NCBI RefSeq assembly: GCF_026107375.2
Contig: NZ_JAPCIA010000003.1
Coordinates: 124,001 to 188,000 of the forward strand
DNA length: 64,000 bases
Reading direction: 5' to 3'
Origin: Sphingomonas sp. BT-65
GTDB taxonomy: Bacteria > Pseudomonadota > Alphaproteobacteria > Sphingomonadales > Sphingomonadaceae
Of the stretch, positions 45,753 to 54,356 are shown piece by piece (the stretch's first letter is position 1; the number at the start of each line of letters is the position of its first letter). Made by a program: the position numbers and the translations under genes. A model generated the notes under the pieces. The model saw only the letters and a program-made list of their open reading frames with translations. It made no database searches and was not told the DNA's origin.

Positions 45753-46405
45753 TGGCGTTGCTGTCGCCGTGCAACGCTGATGAGGTGCGGACCTTCGCCG
45801 GCGAACGGCCGCCTGCGGCGCCTGTCGCGCATCCGTTGGAAGCGGAGTGCGCGGCGCTCCGCGGTCAGCTTGGCGAGGCCGAGGCCGCGATCGACGATCT
45901 GCGCCGCGAGCATGCGCGTGCGGTCGAGGAGGCAGTCGAACGTGGCCGGCGCGACGGGCTCGCGCAGGCAGAGAGCCGCGAGGCCGCTAGGCTGGCGGCG
46001 TTGGAGGAGGCGCTGACCGGTGCGGCGCGAATTTTCGATCAGAAGCTGGCTGGCCTTGATCGACTGGCGGCCGAACTCGCCGAGGTCGCGCTGGCCCGAT
46101 TGCTCGACGATCCCGCCGCGCCGGCGCGGCTGAGCGCTTCGTTCATTGCGTGTCAGGTTGCCGAGCTCAGGGCCACGGGCGTGGTTCGCGTGCGGGTCAG
46201 CATGGCCGATTTCGCGGACGAGGCGAGCCTGGTCGAGCTCACCGGGCGGCTGCGCGGGGCGGGCAGCTCGATCGAGGTCGTTCGCGAGGCGACGCTGGCG
46301 GGAGGGCAAGCCACGCTCGACTGCATGCTGGGTCAAGCAGATCTTGACCTGACATGCCAATGGCAATCGCTGGCGGCAGTGCTTCGCGACATGGCGAGCA
46401 TATAG
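45749..46405 (+). CDS. fliH: FliH-like ATPase regulator
   Basis: 218 residues. Helical and charged (ECAALRGQLGEAEAAIDDLRREHARAVEEAVERGRRDGLAQAE) with the GxxxG-like/alanine-rich coiled coil of FliH/SctL, then a globular C-terminus (FIACQVAELRATGVVRVRVSMADFA...SIEVVREATLAGGQATLDCMLGQADLDLTCQWQSL) typical of the stator C-domain. Precedes fliI. GTG at 45749 or ATG at 45752. Confidence 0.82.
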   Translation: MMALLSPCNADEVRTFAGERPPAAPVAHPLEAECAALRGQLGEAEAAIDDLRREHARAVEEAVERGRRDGLAQAESREAARLAALEEALTGAARIFDQKLAGLDRLAAELAEVALARLLDDPAAPARLSASFIACQVAELRATGVVRVRVSMADFADEASLVELTGRLRGAGSSIEVVREATLAGGQATLDCMLGQADLDLTCQWQSLAAVLRDMASI

Positions 46406-46407
46406 CC

Positions 46408-47718
46408 ATGGAGCATCCCTTCCTGACGCGCCTGCGCGAAGCTGAGCTCGTCGCCCCCTATGGCTATGTCACGGCGATCGCCTCGACTCACGTTCGTGCG
46501 ACCGGCCCCGCCTGCGTGCTCGGCGATCTGTGCGAGCTTGACGACTATGACGGCGATTGGCGCGTGCTCGCGCAAGTAGCCGCCATAGACGGCGCGGGCC
46601 TCACGCTTATGCCGCTCGAGCATGGCAACGCCATCCGCCTCGGTGCCAAGGTGCGAGGCCGCTGTGGCGGGGCGCATGTCGGGGTAGGCGAGGCCTATGC
46701 CGGACGCGCAATCGATGCCGTCGGGCGGCCGCTCGACGGCGGGGAACCGATCAAGCCGGACCGGTTCGTGCAACCGGGCGGGACGCTGTTGGCGACGCTC
46801 CACCGCGCGACGCCCACGCGGCTGTTGCCGACGGGCGTTCGCGCGATCGATGGCTTGCTTACCCTCGGATGGGGACAGCGGATCGGGATTTTCGCGGCCA
46901 GCGGCGTCGGCAAGACCAGCCTGATCGAGCAGATCGCCGCCCAGGCCGCCTGCGACCATTGCATCCTGTGTCTGGTCGGCGAGCGCGGCCGCGAGGTCGA
47001 GGGCATGTGGCGCACGATGTCCGAACGCGCCGATGCGCTGCCCGTGACGCTGATCGCGGCGACCTCCGACGAAAGCCCGAGCCTTCGCGCACGCGCGGTC
47101 GATACCGCGCTGTGCCTGGCAGAAGCTTGGCGCGATCAGGGGCGCGATGTGTTGCTGATCATCGATTCGGCGACCCGCTACGCCATGGCGCTGCGCGAGA
47201 TCGGCCTCGCCGCAGGCGAGCCCCCCACGGTGCGCGCCTACACTCCCGGCGTGTTCGCGGCGTTGCCGAGAATCGTCGAGCGGTGCGGAGCGAGCGCTGC
47301 GGGCGGGTCGATCACCGCGATCATGACCGTGCTCAGCGAAACCGACGATGTTGACGATCCGATCGTGGAGGCGATGAAGTCGCTGCTCGACGGTCATATC
47401 GTGCTTTCGCGGACACTCGCGGAGCGTGGCCATTTTCCCGCGATCGACGTCGGGCGGAGCATCAGCCGGCTGGCTGACCGGTTCATGGCGACGGAACATG
47501 GCGCGGCTGCTCGCAACGCCGTTGCGGCGCTCGGCATTTATGACGAGGCACGAATCCTGATCGAGAGCGGTATGTACAAGAGCGGCGCGAGCCGTGAGGT
47601 CGATCAGGCGATCGGCTGCCGCGATCGTTTGCTCGGCTGGCTCCGGCAGGGACGCGATGAGCAGGCCGGCTTTGCCGACACGGTCGCCGGCCTGCGCGCC
47701 GCGGTCAGGGCAGCATAA
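46408..47718 (+). CDS. fliI: Flagellar export ATPase FliI
   Basis: 436 residues. F1-beta-like ATPase: P-loop FAASGVGKTSLIEQ (164-171), LVGERGREVEG, LLIIDSATRYAMALREIGLAAGEPP, FAALPRIVERCG and ITAIMTVLSETDDVDDPI. Powers unfolding and release of substrates at the export gate. An in-frame ATG at 46354 overlaps fliH. Followed two bases later by the fliJ-like gene. Confidence 0.96.
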   Translation: MEHPFLTRLREAELVAPYGYVTAIASTHVRATGPACVLGDLCELDDYDGDWRVLAQVAAIDGAGLTLMPLEHGNAIRLGAKVRGRCGGAHVGVGEAYAGRAIDAVGRPLDGGEPIKPDRFVQPGGTLLATLHRATPTRLLPTGVRAIDGLLTLGWGQRIGIFAASGVGKTSLIEQIAAQAACDHCILCLVGERGREVEGMWRTMSERADALPVTLIAATSDESPSLRARAVDTALCLAEAWRDQGRDVLLIIDSATRYAMALREIGLAAGEPPTVRAYTPGVFAALPRIVERCGASAAGGSITAIMTVLSETDDVDDPIVEAMKSLLDGHIVLSRTLAERGHFPAIDVGRSISRLADRFMATEHGAAARNAVAALGIYDEARILIESGMYKSGASREVDQAIGCRDRLLGWLRQGRDEQAGFADTVAGLRAAVRAA

Positions 47719-47719
47719 G

Positions 47720-48169
47720 GTGGCGGGTTCGAGCGACCTCGCCAGTCTCAAGCGGCTCACATCGTTGTGCGACGCCCGGCATCGCCTTGCCGTGCAGGCG
47801 CAAGCTCAGGCGACGCACGACGCCGAGCATGCGGCGCGCGAGAGGATCGCAAGCGAGTCCGCTGTGACGCAAGCACAGCAAGGCTGGCAGCGGATCATGC
47901 AATCCGCGGTTCTGGGCCCGGAAATCGCCGCCGTCGCTGGAGATGTGCTGGTGGAGCGAGCGCGCGTGCTGGCGAATTCGATTGATCGTGAAGATGGCGC
48001 CCGGATTGCGCTGGCGGCGTGCGAGGCTGCTCGGCGCGAGGCGGACGTGCGTCTCCGCCAGGCCGAAACGGTCGTTGCCCGCCGGGACCAACTGCTGCGC
48101 CGTAAGCATGAGGAACGACAACTTGCGGCGATCGAGGACCGCGTTGCGTATCACTGGAGGCGGGCATGA
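47720..48169 (+). CDS. fliJ: FliJ-like export chaperone/stalk protein
   Basis: 149 residues, almost entirely coiled coil (LCDARHRLAVQAQAQATHDAEHAARERIASESAV..., ARLRQAETVVARRDQLLRRKHEERQ-type repeats), placed directly after fliI as FliJ is. GTG start at 47720. Sequence of FliJ is poorly conserved, so the call is mostly by position and shape. Overlaps the next gene by 4 bases. Confidence 0.65.
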   Translation: MAGSSDLASLKRLTSLCDARHRLAVQAQAQATHDAEHAARERIASESAVTQAQQGWQRIMQSAVLGPEIAAVAGDVLVERARVLANSIDREDGARIALAACEAARREADVRLRQAETVVARRDQLLRRKHEERQLAAIEDRVAYHWRRA

Positions 48170-48921
48170 TCGATCGCCCGCCGGTATCATCGGTTGCGGA
48201 ACCCGTCTTGCCGTCGCGCGTCGAGCGCAAGGCCGGGGAGCATTTGGGAAGCTTTGAGGCGTTGATGGCGCGGGTCATCGCCGTGCCACGCCTCCCCGTG
48301 CTGCCGGACGAACCGCCGCTCGGCGTGAGCGCGCATCCGCTCCCGGCGCAGGCGCAGGTCTTCAACGAAGACGGCTTCTTCGCTGAGACGCGGACGATGC
48401 AAACTGCTGGGCCTGGCCCGCACCGAAACATGCAGACAGCGTGCCCGGTTGATGGCATGCGGCCCGTCGATCCGGTTGCGAGCGACCCACGCGCTGAGGG
48501 CGTATTGCCGATTGCATCCGGATACAGAGGCGTCTCTCGCACACTGGCAAGACTCGATGGTCCCGGGACGGCGCCGCTTTCTGTGGCGCGGGGCGCTGCG
48601 CCACGTCCGTCGAGCGAACATCGGGTCGCACCGTCGATCGAGCATCCGGTCGAACCGCCGGCTCTTGCCGACGTGGAGAATTTCTCGGCTGAGCTGCCGG
48701 ACCGGCGCTCGCGTATTGCGCGGGCACAGTCGCTTCTCAGCGTCGCCCTCCGCGATATCGAGCGCGGATTGCAGGTTCGCGTCACCGCACAGGCGCTGAG
48801 CCGGGACGAGCGGGAGCGGCTAGCAAACAAGATCGCGGCGCTTCTCTCTCGGCATGGTCTCACGCCGCATGAAGTGTTGATCGCGGCGCCGATTGCGAAC
48901 CGCAATTCAGGGAAGAAATGA
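48166..48921 (+). CDS. Unknown protein in the fliK position
   Basis: 251 residues. Residues 1-165 are Pro/Ala-rich and low in structure. The C-terminal 85 (RSRIARAQSLLSVALRDIERGLQVRVTAQALSRDERERLANKIAALLSRHGLTPHEVLIAA) form a compact helical/beta domain, reminiscent in layout of hook-length (FliK) or needle-length (SctP) proteins. No direct FliK signature. Lies between fliJ and flgD. Confidence 0.6.
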   Translation: MIDRPPVSSVAEPVLPSRVERKAGEHLGSFEALMARVIAVPRLPVLPDEPPLGVSAHPLPAQAQVFNEDGFFAETRTMQTAGPGPHRNMQTACPVDGMRPVDPVASDPRAEGVLPIASGYRGVSRTLARLDGPGTAPLSVARGAAPRPSSEHRVAPSIEHPVEPPALADVENFSAELPDRRSRIARAQSLLSVALRDIERGLQVRVTAQALSRDERERLANKIAALLSRHGLTPHEVLIAAPIANRNSGKK

Positions 48922-49358
48922 GCATGCAGGTTGGCCCCATCGATCCCCAAACTCAGCAACCGGCCGCGAACGGAAATGACGCAGCGACGAGCGCGTTCGG
49001 GCTAAGCTTCGACGCGCTGCTCAAGATCATCCTGACTCAGTTGACCTATCAGGATCCGCTGAAGCCCATGGACAATTTCGAGTTCGTCTCGCAGCTCGCC
49101 CAGTTCTCGCAGATCCAGCAAGCTCAGACGATGAACGATCGTCTGGAAGCGCTGGTATCGGCGCAGGCCACCAATCAGGCGACCGGGCTTCTCGGGCGCG
49201 AGGTCGACCTGCCCGCGGGCAGCGCCACGCTGTCGGGCAAGGTCACTGCGGTGTCGTTCCAGAGCGGCGCCCCGACTGTGACGATCGAAACCAGCGACGG
49301 GCGGACCATCAGCGGGCTCGCCATCGGCAGTATCACCCAGGTGAGGGAGGAGGAATAG
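48918..49358 (+). CDS. flgD: Hook-capping protein FlgD (short)
   Basis: 146 residues. The conserved N-terminal region FGLSFDALLKIILTQLTYQDPLKPMDNFEFVSQLAQFSQIQQAQTMND is unmistakable, followed by LLGREVDLPAGSATLSGKVTAVSFQSGAPTVTIETSDG. The usual C-terminal FlgD Ig/Tudor part is reduced. Caps the growing hook. Adjacent to flgE. Confidence 0.92.
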   Translation: MSMQVGPIDPQTQQPAANGNDAATSAFGLSFDALLKIILTQLTYQDPLKPMDNFEFVSQLAQFSQIQQAQTMNDRLEALVSAQATNQATGLLGREVDLPAGSATLSGKVTAVSFQSGAPTVTIETSDGRTISGLAIGSITQVREEE

Positions 49359-50564
49359 ATGTTCGGCGCAATCTATATCGGGCTGAGCGGGCTGAATGCC
49401 TATTCGAACGGATTGAAGCAGGTCAGCAACAACGTCACCAACCTCAACACCTCGGGGTTCAAGGGACAGACGGTCACCTTCGAAAATTATGCCGGACGAA
49501 GCGATCTGGGCGGGCTTTCCTTCTCGCTCGAGGGGCAAGGGACCGGCGGCGGCGTCGAGACCGGCAAGTCGCAGCTCGACCTGCGCCAGGGCGAGCTTCG
49601 CCAGACCGATCGCGACCTCGACTTGACGGTCGATGGCACCGGTTTCCTGGTGCTCTTCGACGGCAGCGAGATGCTCTACACGACGACCGGCAGCTTCAGC
49701 ATCGATAAGGAAGGGTATATCGTCCTGACGGGCACCAACTATCGTCTCGCGACGCTCGATGCGTCGAACCAGCCCGTCGCGCTGTCGATCGACCTCTCGC
49801 GAACGAATCCGCCCAAGGCGACGACGACCGTCAAGTTCACCAACAACCTCTCGGCCGATGCGAAAGATCCGCACAGCGTCAGCAATATCAAGGTCTACGA
49901 CTCGACCGGGAAAATGCACACATGGACTGCGACGTTCACGAAGAAGCCCAATCCCGATACCACGACCAACCCGGGCGCCACGTTCTGGGACGTCGATGTT
50001 ACGGACAGCACTGGCAAGACGATCGTTGAAGATAAAACGCTCAAGTTCGTGAATGGTATCATCGATCAAACCACGGCTCGCTTCGACGCTACTAACTCGG
50101 ACGTGAGTCTCACGGTCAAGCTGGACTTTGCTGCGGGCGTAACCTCCCAGTCCGGCGGTGCGATAAGCCAGCTGAGCACGTCTTCCGTGGACGGCTATGG
50201 CCTGGGCTCGCTGACCTCGGTCGGCATCAATGCCGATGGAGAGGTTGAGCTCGGCTATTCGAACGAGCAGAAGACTCAGCTCGGTGCCGTCGCGATCGCC
50301 GATTTTCGCGAACCGCAGGTGCTTGAATCCCGGGGCGCCAGCCTGTTCGGCGTGATCGGCAACGGCCAGCCCGAGATCATGACCAGCGCCGATCCGCGCG
50401 TCGGCCAGGTGGTCGGACGTCGCCTGGAGGCCTCGAATGTCGATCTTTCGCGCCAGTTCGGCGACCTCATCCTGATCCAGCGCGGATTCCAGGCATCCTC
50501 CCAGATCGTGAGCGTCTCTAATGACATGATCCAGCAGCTGTTCGGGATTCGCGGCCAGGGATGA
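49359..50564 (+). CDS. flgE: Flagellar hook protein FlgE
   Basis: 401 residues. GLSGLNAYSNGLKQVSNNVTNLNTSGFKGQTVTFENY at the start, DLTVDGTGFLVLFDGSEMLYTTTGSFSIDKEGYIV, and VVGRRLEASNVDLSRQFGDLILIQRGFQASSQIVSVSNDMIQQLFGI at the end. Immediately follows flgD (ATG next to the stop). Universal joint between rod and filament; with no filament gene nearby, its function may differ. Overlaps the next gene by 4 bases. Confidence 0.93.
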   Translation: MFGAIYIGLSGLNAYSNGLKQVSNNVTNLNTSGFKGQTVTFENYAGRSDLGGLSFSLEGQGTGGGVETGKSQLDLRQGELRQTDRDLDLTVDGTGFLVLFDGSEMLYTTTGSFSIDKEGYIVLTGTNYRLATLDASNQPVALSIDLSRTNPPKATTTVKFTNNLSADAKDPHSVSNIKVYDSTGKMHTWTATFTKKPNPDTTTNPGATFWDVDVTDSTGKTIVEDKTLKFVNGIIDQTTARFDATNSDVSLTVKLDFAAGVTSQSGGAISQLSTSSVDGYGLGSLTSVGINADGEVELGYSNEQKTQLGAVAIADFREPQVLESRGASLFGVIGNGQPEIMTSADPRVGQVVGRRLEASNVDLSRQFGDLILIQRGFQASSQIVSVSNDMIQQLFGIRGQG

Positions 50565-51328
50565 CCGAAGCACGATCATGGTTACCCGCGAACACTTGCT
50601 TCGCGATGGTGGATCGGCGCATCGTCGGCATCGTGCGCGAATGGTCGCGCACGTGGTTCGGCGACGACGACGTCGAGATCGCCGCAGACGGCGCCGCGCG
50701 CTGGCGCGCAGCCAAGCCGCTTCGATGCGCGCGTGGCGCGTGGCTCGTCACATCCGAGGAGACGGTGGCGGCGCTGGGGAGATGTGCACTGCAGATCGAG
50801 GCCGGCGCAAACGAAACGGCGCCCGACCAGACGGTGTTCGACACCGTTGGCGAGGCCTGCCTTTCGGCCTTGCGTGAAACCCTTGTCCGCGAGTTCGATC
50901 TGGCCGGCGCGAGCAGTGCCGGTGCCATCGAGGATACGCCGGCGTTTGCGGTCGGTACGACCTGGAACATCGCGTCCAGGCGCGTGCCCGTCCACCTTGG
51001 CTTCGTGCTGTCGGAAGCCGAGCGGGTCGAGCTCTTGCTGCGGCTCCTGCCGCCCCCGACTCCCGGACCGGAACTGATTTCACCCGGGCTCGCTCTGGCG
51101 CCGCTCGAGATCGAGCTGGCGACGAAGCTTGGCGCTTGCGGTGTTACGGTCCTGGAGCTCAAGTCGCTGTCGCCGGGTGACGTGCTGGTGCTCGATCGCG
51201 AACTTTCCGCGCCTTCCCCGCTCGCCGTCAATGGGGAACCAACGCCCAGAGGAACCTGCACGGTTTCGCGCGACGCCGACATGCTCGTCCTCGAAATCAT
51301 CGAACCGATTATTGGAAGAAAATCGTGA
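50561..51328 (+). CDS. FliM-like switch/C-ring protein (SpoA domain)
   Basis: 255 residues, short for FliM. C-terminal SpoA (FliN-like) domain LAPLEIELATKLGACGVTVLELKSLSPGDVLVLDRELSAPSPLAVNG. The CheY-binding LSQ-EIDALL N-terminus and the FliG-binding middle motif are not visible. Similar in layout to SctQ. It lies immediately before fliN, consistent with a small C-ring or sorting platform. Overlaps flgE and fliN by 4 bases each. Confidence 0.75.
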   Translation: MTEARSWLPANTCFAMVDRRIVGIVREWSRTWFGDDDVEIAADGAARWRAAKPLRCARGAWLVTSEETVAALGRCALQIEAGANETAPDQTVFDTVGEACLSALRETLVREFDLAGASSAGAIEDTPAFAVGTTWNIASRRVPVHLGFVLSEAERVELLLRLLPPPTPGPELISPGLALAPLEIELATKLGACGVTVLELKSLSPGDVLVLDRELSAPSPLAVNGEPTPRGTCTVSRDADMLVLEIIEPIIGRKS

Positions 51329-51612
51329 CCAAAGATGCAGCGTCAAGCGTAGCGGCAGATCAGCCAAGGCGGGTCAGCGCGAAGATCATCGAGAATGTCG
51401 GCGTCGAGCTCCAAGCGCTGCTCGGCAAGGCGCGTCTTACCGTGGCGGAGCTTTCCGCGCTTCAGCCCGGCGACGCCGTGACGCTTGGAACCGCCTTGAA
51501 TGAGGCGGTTGAGCTTCGGCTGGGTGAGGCGATTGTCGCGCGCGGCGAGCTCGTCGCGGTCGGTGAAAAGTTCGGCGTCCGTCTGACCGAAATTGCGCAA
51601 TGGCCCGAATGA
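51325..51612 (+). CDS. fliN: Flagellar switch protein FliN
   Basis: 95 residues. SpoA domain: IENVGVELQALLGKARLTVAELSALQPGDAVTLGTALNEAVELRLGEAIVARGELVAVGEKFGVRLTEI, with the standard GE.VA.GE pattern. Forms the base of the C-ring or sorting platform. 4-base overlap with the upstream gene, and 4-base overlap with fliO. Confidence 0.9.
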   Translation: MTKDAASSVAADQPRRVSAKIIENVGVELQALLGKARLTVAELSALQPGDAVTLGTALNEAVELRLGEAIVARGELVAVGEKFGVRLTEIAQWPE

Positions 51613-52001
51613 CGCGATGCTATGGTGCTCCCGGCTTTGGAGCAGCTATGCTCTGGAGCGGCAGCGCCTGGGCAGATACAGCGCGACTTGGCGGGGGCGG
51701 GGGGCTTGATCTCTCGCTGACCCGGATCGTGCTGTCGTTGCTGCTGTGCCTGGGCATCGCGTTATCGGTGATCCTTCTTCTCAAGCGCAACGGCGGGCGG
51801 ATGAACGCGGCCGCGCTACGCGGCCTGCTCAAGGGGATTCGGACCGATCAACGCGTCCGCGTGATCGAGTCGAGGCGGATCAGCGCGCATGCGGATTTCT
51901 GCCTGGTGCGCTGCGATGACGTCGAATATGTCATCCTCAGCTCTACCAGGGAGCAGAAACTGCTTCGCGAACAACCCGCGGCGGGAAGGGGCGACGCGTA
52001 A
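51609..52001 (+). CDS. fliO: FliO-like export assembly protein
   Basis: 130 residues from the overlapping ATG (an in-frame ATG at 51600 also exists). Hydrophobic N-terminus and one strong TM (LTRIVLSLLLCLGIALSVILLLKR), then a cytoplasmic RVRVIESRRISAHADFCLVRCDDVEYVIL, the FliO pattern. Assists FliP ring assembly; it precedes fliP. Confidence 0.8.
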   Translation: MTRCYGAPGFGAAMLWSGSAWADTARLGGGGGLDLSLTRIVLSLLLCLGIALSVILLLKRNGGRMNAAALRGLLKGIRTDQRVRVIESRRISAHADFCLVRCDDVEYVILSSTREQKLLREQPAAGRGDA

Positions 52002-52708
52002 TGCGGGTTCTTGGCCTGGCGCTCGCAGGCATCTTGCTGGTCGTGTCCAGCCCGGCTGCCGCGGCGCCGGCGCACATGGGGATCGGGACGGACGCGGTAC
52101 GCACCATGCTGATCCTGACGATGCTGGCGGTGGTGCCGGCGATCGTCGTCAGCATGACGAGCTTCATCCGGATCGTCATCGTGCTGTCGATGGTGCGTCA
52201 TGCCTTCGGTATGCCCGAAACGCCGCCCAATCCGGTGCTCGTTGCGCTGGCGCTGTTCCTCACCGCCTTCACCATGTCGCCGACGCTCACCGCCTTGAAC
52301 ACGCGCGCGCTCCAGCCGTTGATGGCTGGAGCGATCAGCGTCGAACAGGCAATGGAGCGCGGCAGTGCGCCGCTCCGCGACTTCATGCTGGCACAGACCC
52401 GCGACGAGGATATCGAAGCGATCTACGCCATCGCCAGGGCGCCGCTCCCCGACCGGCCCGACCAGGTTGAGCTGCTGAAGCTCGCCCCGGCATTCATTCT
52501 CAACGAGCTGCGCGTTGCCTTCACCATCGGGTTCGTGATCCTTCTGCCCTTCCTGTTGATCGATCTGGTAGTCGCGAGCATTCTCCTGGCGCTCGGCATG
52601 ATGATGGTTCCGCCCGCGACGATCGCGCTGCCGATCAAGATCTTGATGTTCGTCCTGATCGACGGTTGGGGGCTGATACTTCGTGGCGTCCTTGGCAGCT
52701 TCAAATGA
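52001..52708 (+). CDS. fliP: Flagellar export gate protein FliP
   Basis: 235 residues. Signal peptide (MRVLGLALAGILLVVSSPAAAAP), then MLAVVPAIVVSMTSFIRIVIVLSMVRHAFGMPETPPNPVLVALALFLTAFTMSP and LAPAFILNELRVAFTIGFVILLPFLLIDLVVASILLALGMMMVPPATIALPIKILMFVLIDGW, complete FliP signatures. Core of the export channel. 4-base overlap with the sigma-factor gene. Confidence 0.97.
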   Translation: MRVLGLALAGILLVVSSPAAAAPAHMGIGTDAVRTMLILTMLAVVPAIVVSMTSFIRIVIVLSMVRHAFGMPETPPNPVLVALALFLTAFTMSPTLTALNTRALQPLMAGAISVEQAMERGSAPLRDFMLAQTRDEDIEAIYAIARAPLPDRPDQVELLKLAPAFILNELRVAFTIGFVILLPFLLIDLVVASILLALGMMMVPPATIALPIKILMFVLIDGWGLILRGVLGSFK

Positions 52709-53442
52709 AGCCTCGGCGCCTTACCGGTCTAGCACTCGTCGAAGTGCCGCCCCGTGTAGAGGCGTCACTATGGCGCCGGCTGCGGTTCGAGGCCGAGCCT
52801 GGCTGCCGTGAGAAGATCTTCATGCGCTACCGGGGGCTCGCGCGCGCCCTCGCGAAGCGGAAGCGCGGTCGGGCGATTCAGGGTACCGAAGCGGAGGATG
52901 CCGAGCACTTCGCCTATGAAGGACTGCTTCAGGCCATCGACCGGTTCGATCCGCTGCGCGGGATTCCGTTCGGTGCTTTTGCAAGACGCAGGATTGCCGG
53001 CAGCATCGCGGATGGCGTCGCACGGCAAAGCGAGGTGGCCGCGCAATCGCGCCAGCGTGGCAAGGTACAGCGTGAGCGGCTCGAACTGCTGGGTAGGACG
53101 GCTGCCGAGGAGTCCGATGGGCTTAGCGCGCTTTCTTCGCTCGTATCCGGGTTGGCGATTGGACTGCTGCTCGAAGATTCAGGACTGGTCGCGCCGGATG
53201 GCGGCGCGGATACTCGTCCGAGTGCCTATGATGCGCTCGCGATGCGCGAGCTTGCGGCGGTGCTTCGGGGCGAAGTCGCTCGCCTTCCGCATCGTGAAGC
53301 CATGATCATTCGTCTTCACTATGAAGATGGGGTGAGCTTCACCCATATTGCCGAGCTCCTTGATCTCTCCAAGGGCAGGGTCTCCCAACTTCATGGGGCG
53401 GCACTACTCAAGCTTAAGCGACGCATTAGGAACTCGACATGA
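52705..53442 (+). CDS. FliA-like sigma factor (sigma-28 type)
   Basis: 245 residues. Region 2-like EPGCREKIFMRYRGLARALAKRKRGRAIQGTEAEDAEHFAYEGLLQAIDRFDPLRGIPFGAFARRRIAGSIADGV and region 4 ELAAVLRGEVARLPHREAMIIRLHYEDGVSFTHIAELLDLSKGRVSQLHGAALLKLKRRI. It sits inside the operon after fliP, so the locus probably carries its own sigma-28-like control. No FlgM-type anti-sigma is recognised beside it. Confidence 0.85.
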   Translation: MKPRRLTGLALVEVPPRVEASLWRRLRFEAEPGCREKIFMRYRGLARALAKRKRGRAIQGTEAEDAEHFAYEGLLQAIDRFDPLRGIPFGAFARRRIAGSIADGVARQSEVAAQSRQRGKVQRERLELLGRTAAEESDGLSALSSLVSGLAIGLLLEDSGLVAPDGGADTRPSAYDALAMRELAAVLRGEVARLPHREAMIIRLHYEDGVSFTHIAELLDLSKGRVSQLHGAALLKLKRRIRNST

Positions 53443-53996
53443 CAGGCACCTCTCCCGATGCCGAAATCGAAAAGCTGATGTCCGCCTTGGCCGGGGGCGC
53501 TGACGATGCGTTCGCGCAGCTCGAAGCCCTGGTCGTGCAATATCCCCAGGAGGCGCGGCTGCATTTCCTTCGCGGCTCGCTTCTCATTGGCGCCGGCCGC
53601 GCCATTGAGGCGCACGCCGCGCTGAGCGAAGCGGTGGCCCTTGCCCCTGACTACGCGCTTGCCCGGTTCCAGCTTGGTTTCTTCGAGCTGACATCCGGTG
53701 AGCCGGCTCGTGCGCGTCGAACCTGGGAACCGCTCGATGCGCAGCTTGCGCCCGATCATTACCTCGTTCGATTCGCCAATGGATTGCGGCACCTGATCGA
53801 GGATCGTTTCGAGAGCGCGATTGCGGAACTGGAGGCGGGGATCGCTGTCAATGACGAGAATCTGCCATTGAATGGCGATATGGAGCTGATTGTCGCGGAG
53901 TGCCGCAAGCAACTCAATCCTTCCCAGGAAACGGGAGAAGCGTCCGCGACATCGTTACTGCTCGGTCAGTTCGCCACGCACGGCACGATGCACTAG
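53439..53996 (+). CDS. TPR-repeat protein of the flagellar operon
   Basis: 185 residues. Three or so tetratricopeptide units (EARLHFLRGSLLIGAGRAIEAHAALSEAVALAPDYALARFQLGFFELTSGEPARARRTW; FESAIAELEAGIAVNDENLPLNGDME). Co-transcribed with the sigma factor (4-base overlap). TPR export chaperones of the SycD/LcrH type have this size and repeat number, but no substrate is known. Confidence 0.75.
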   Translation: MTGTSPDAEIEKLMSALAGGADDAFAQLEALVVQYPQEARLHFLRGSLLIGAGRAIEAHAALSEAVALAPDYALARFQLGFFELTSGEPARARRTWEPLDAQLAPDHYLVRFANGLRHLIEDRFESAIAELEAGIAVNDENLPLNGDMELIVAECRKQLNPSQETGEASATSLLLGQFATHGTMH

Positions 53997-54005
53997 GAAC
54001 CGCCA

Positions 54006-54356
54006 TTGACCCGCATCGGAAATGTCGACCAGATTCTGCTTTTGCTACGCGAGCAATTGCAGCGCGCTGGCGAGGGACGCGCGAGGTCGGGGGCCTCACA
54101 GACCAGGGCGGGAGATCGCGCGGAGCAGCGGCCGCTGGACCGGGCGCGCACGCTCGCATCGCTCGGCGCGATTGATCCTGAGGAACGCCGCCGATTGATT
54201 GTCCGAACGCTTCTGCTTGAGGAGTTGGATGAGACGGCAGGCGCTGATCCCGCCTTCGCGGCCTTGGCCGACCAGGTGCTGGCAATGGTGCGCGATGTCC
54301 CAGGCGGCGATGAGCTGATCGACCGCGCCGTCCGCCAATTGGGCGGACAGGACTAG
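54006..54356 (+). CDS. Hypothetical protein closing the plus-strand flagellar operon
   Basis: 116 residues from a TTG start (GAACCGCCATTGACC context). Polar first half, helical second half (RTLASLGAIDPEERRRLIVRTLLLEELDETAGADPAFAALADQVLAMVRDVPGG). It may be a chaperone or anti-sigma-like protein by place and size; no sequence evidence for FlgM or FlgJ. Overlaps the convergent TPR gene by 4 bases. Confidence 0.6.
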   Translation: MTRIGNVDQILLLLREQLQRAGEGRARSGASQTRAGDRAEQRPLDRARTLASLGAIDPEERRRLIVRTLLLEELDETAGADPAFAALADQVLAMVRDVPGGDELIDRAVRQLGGQD

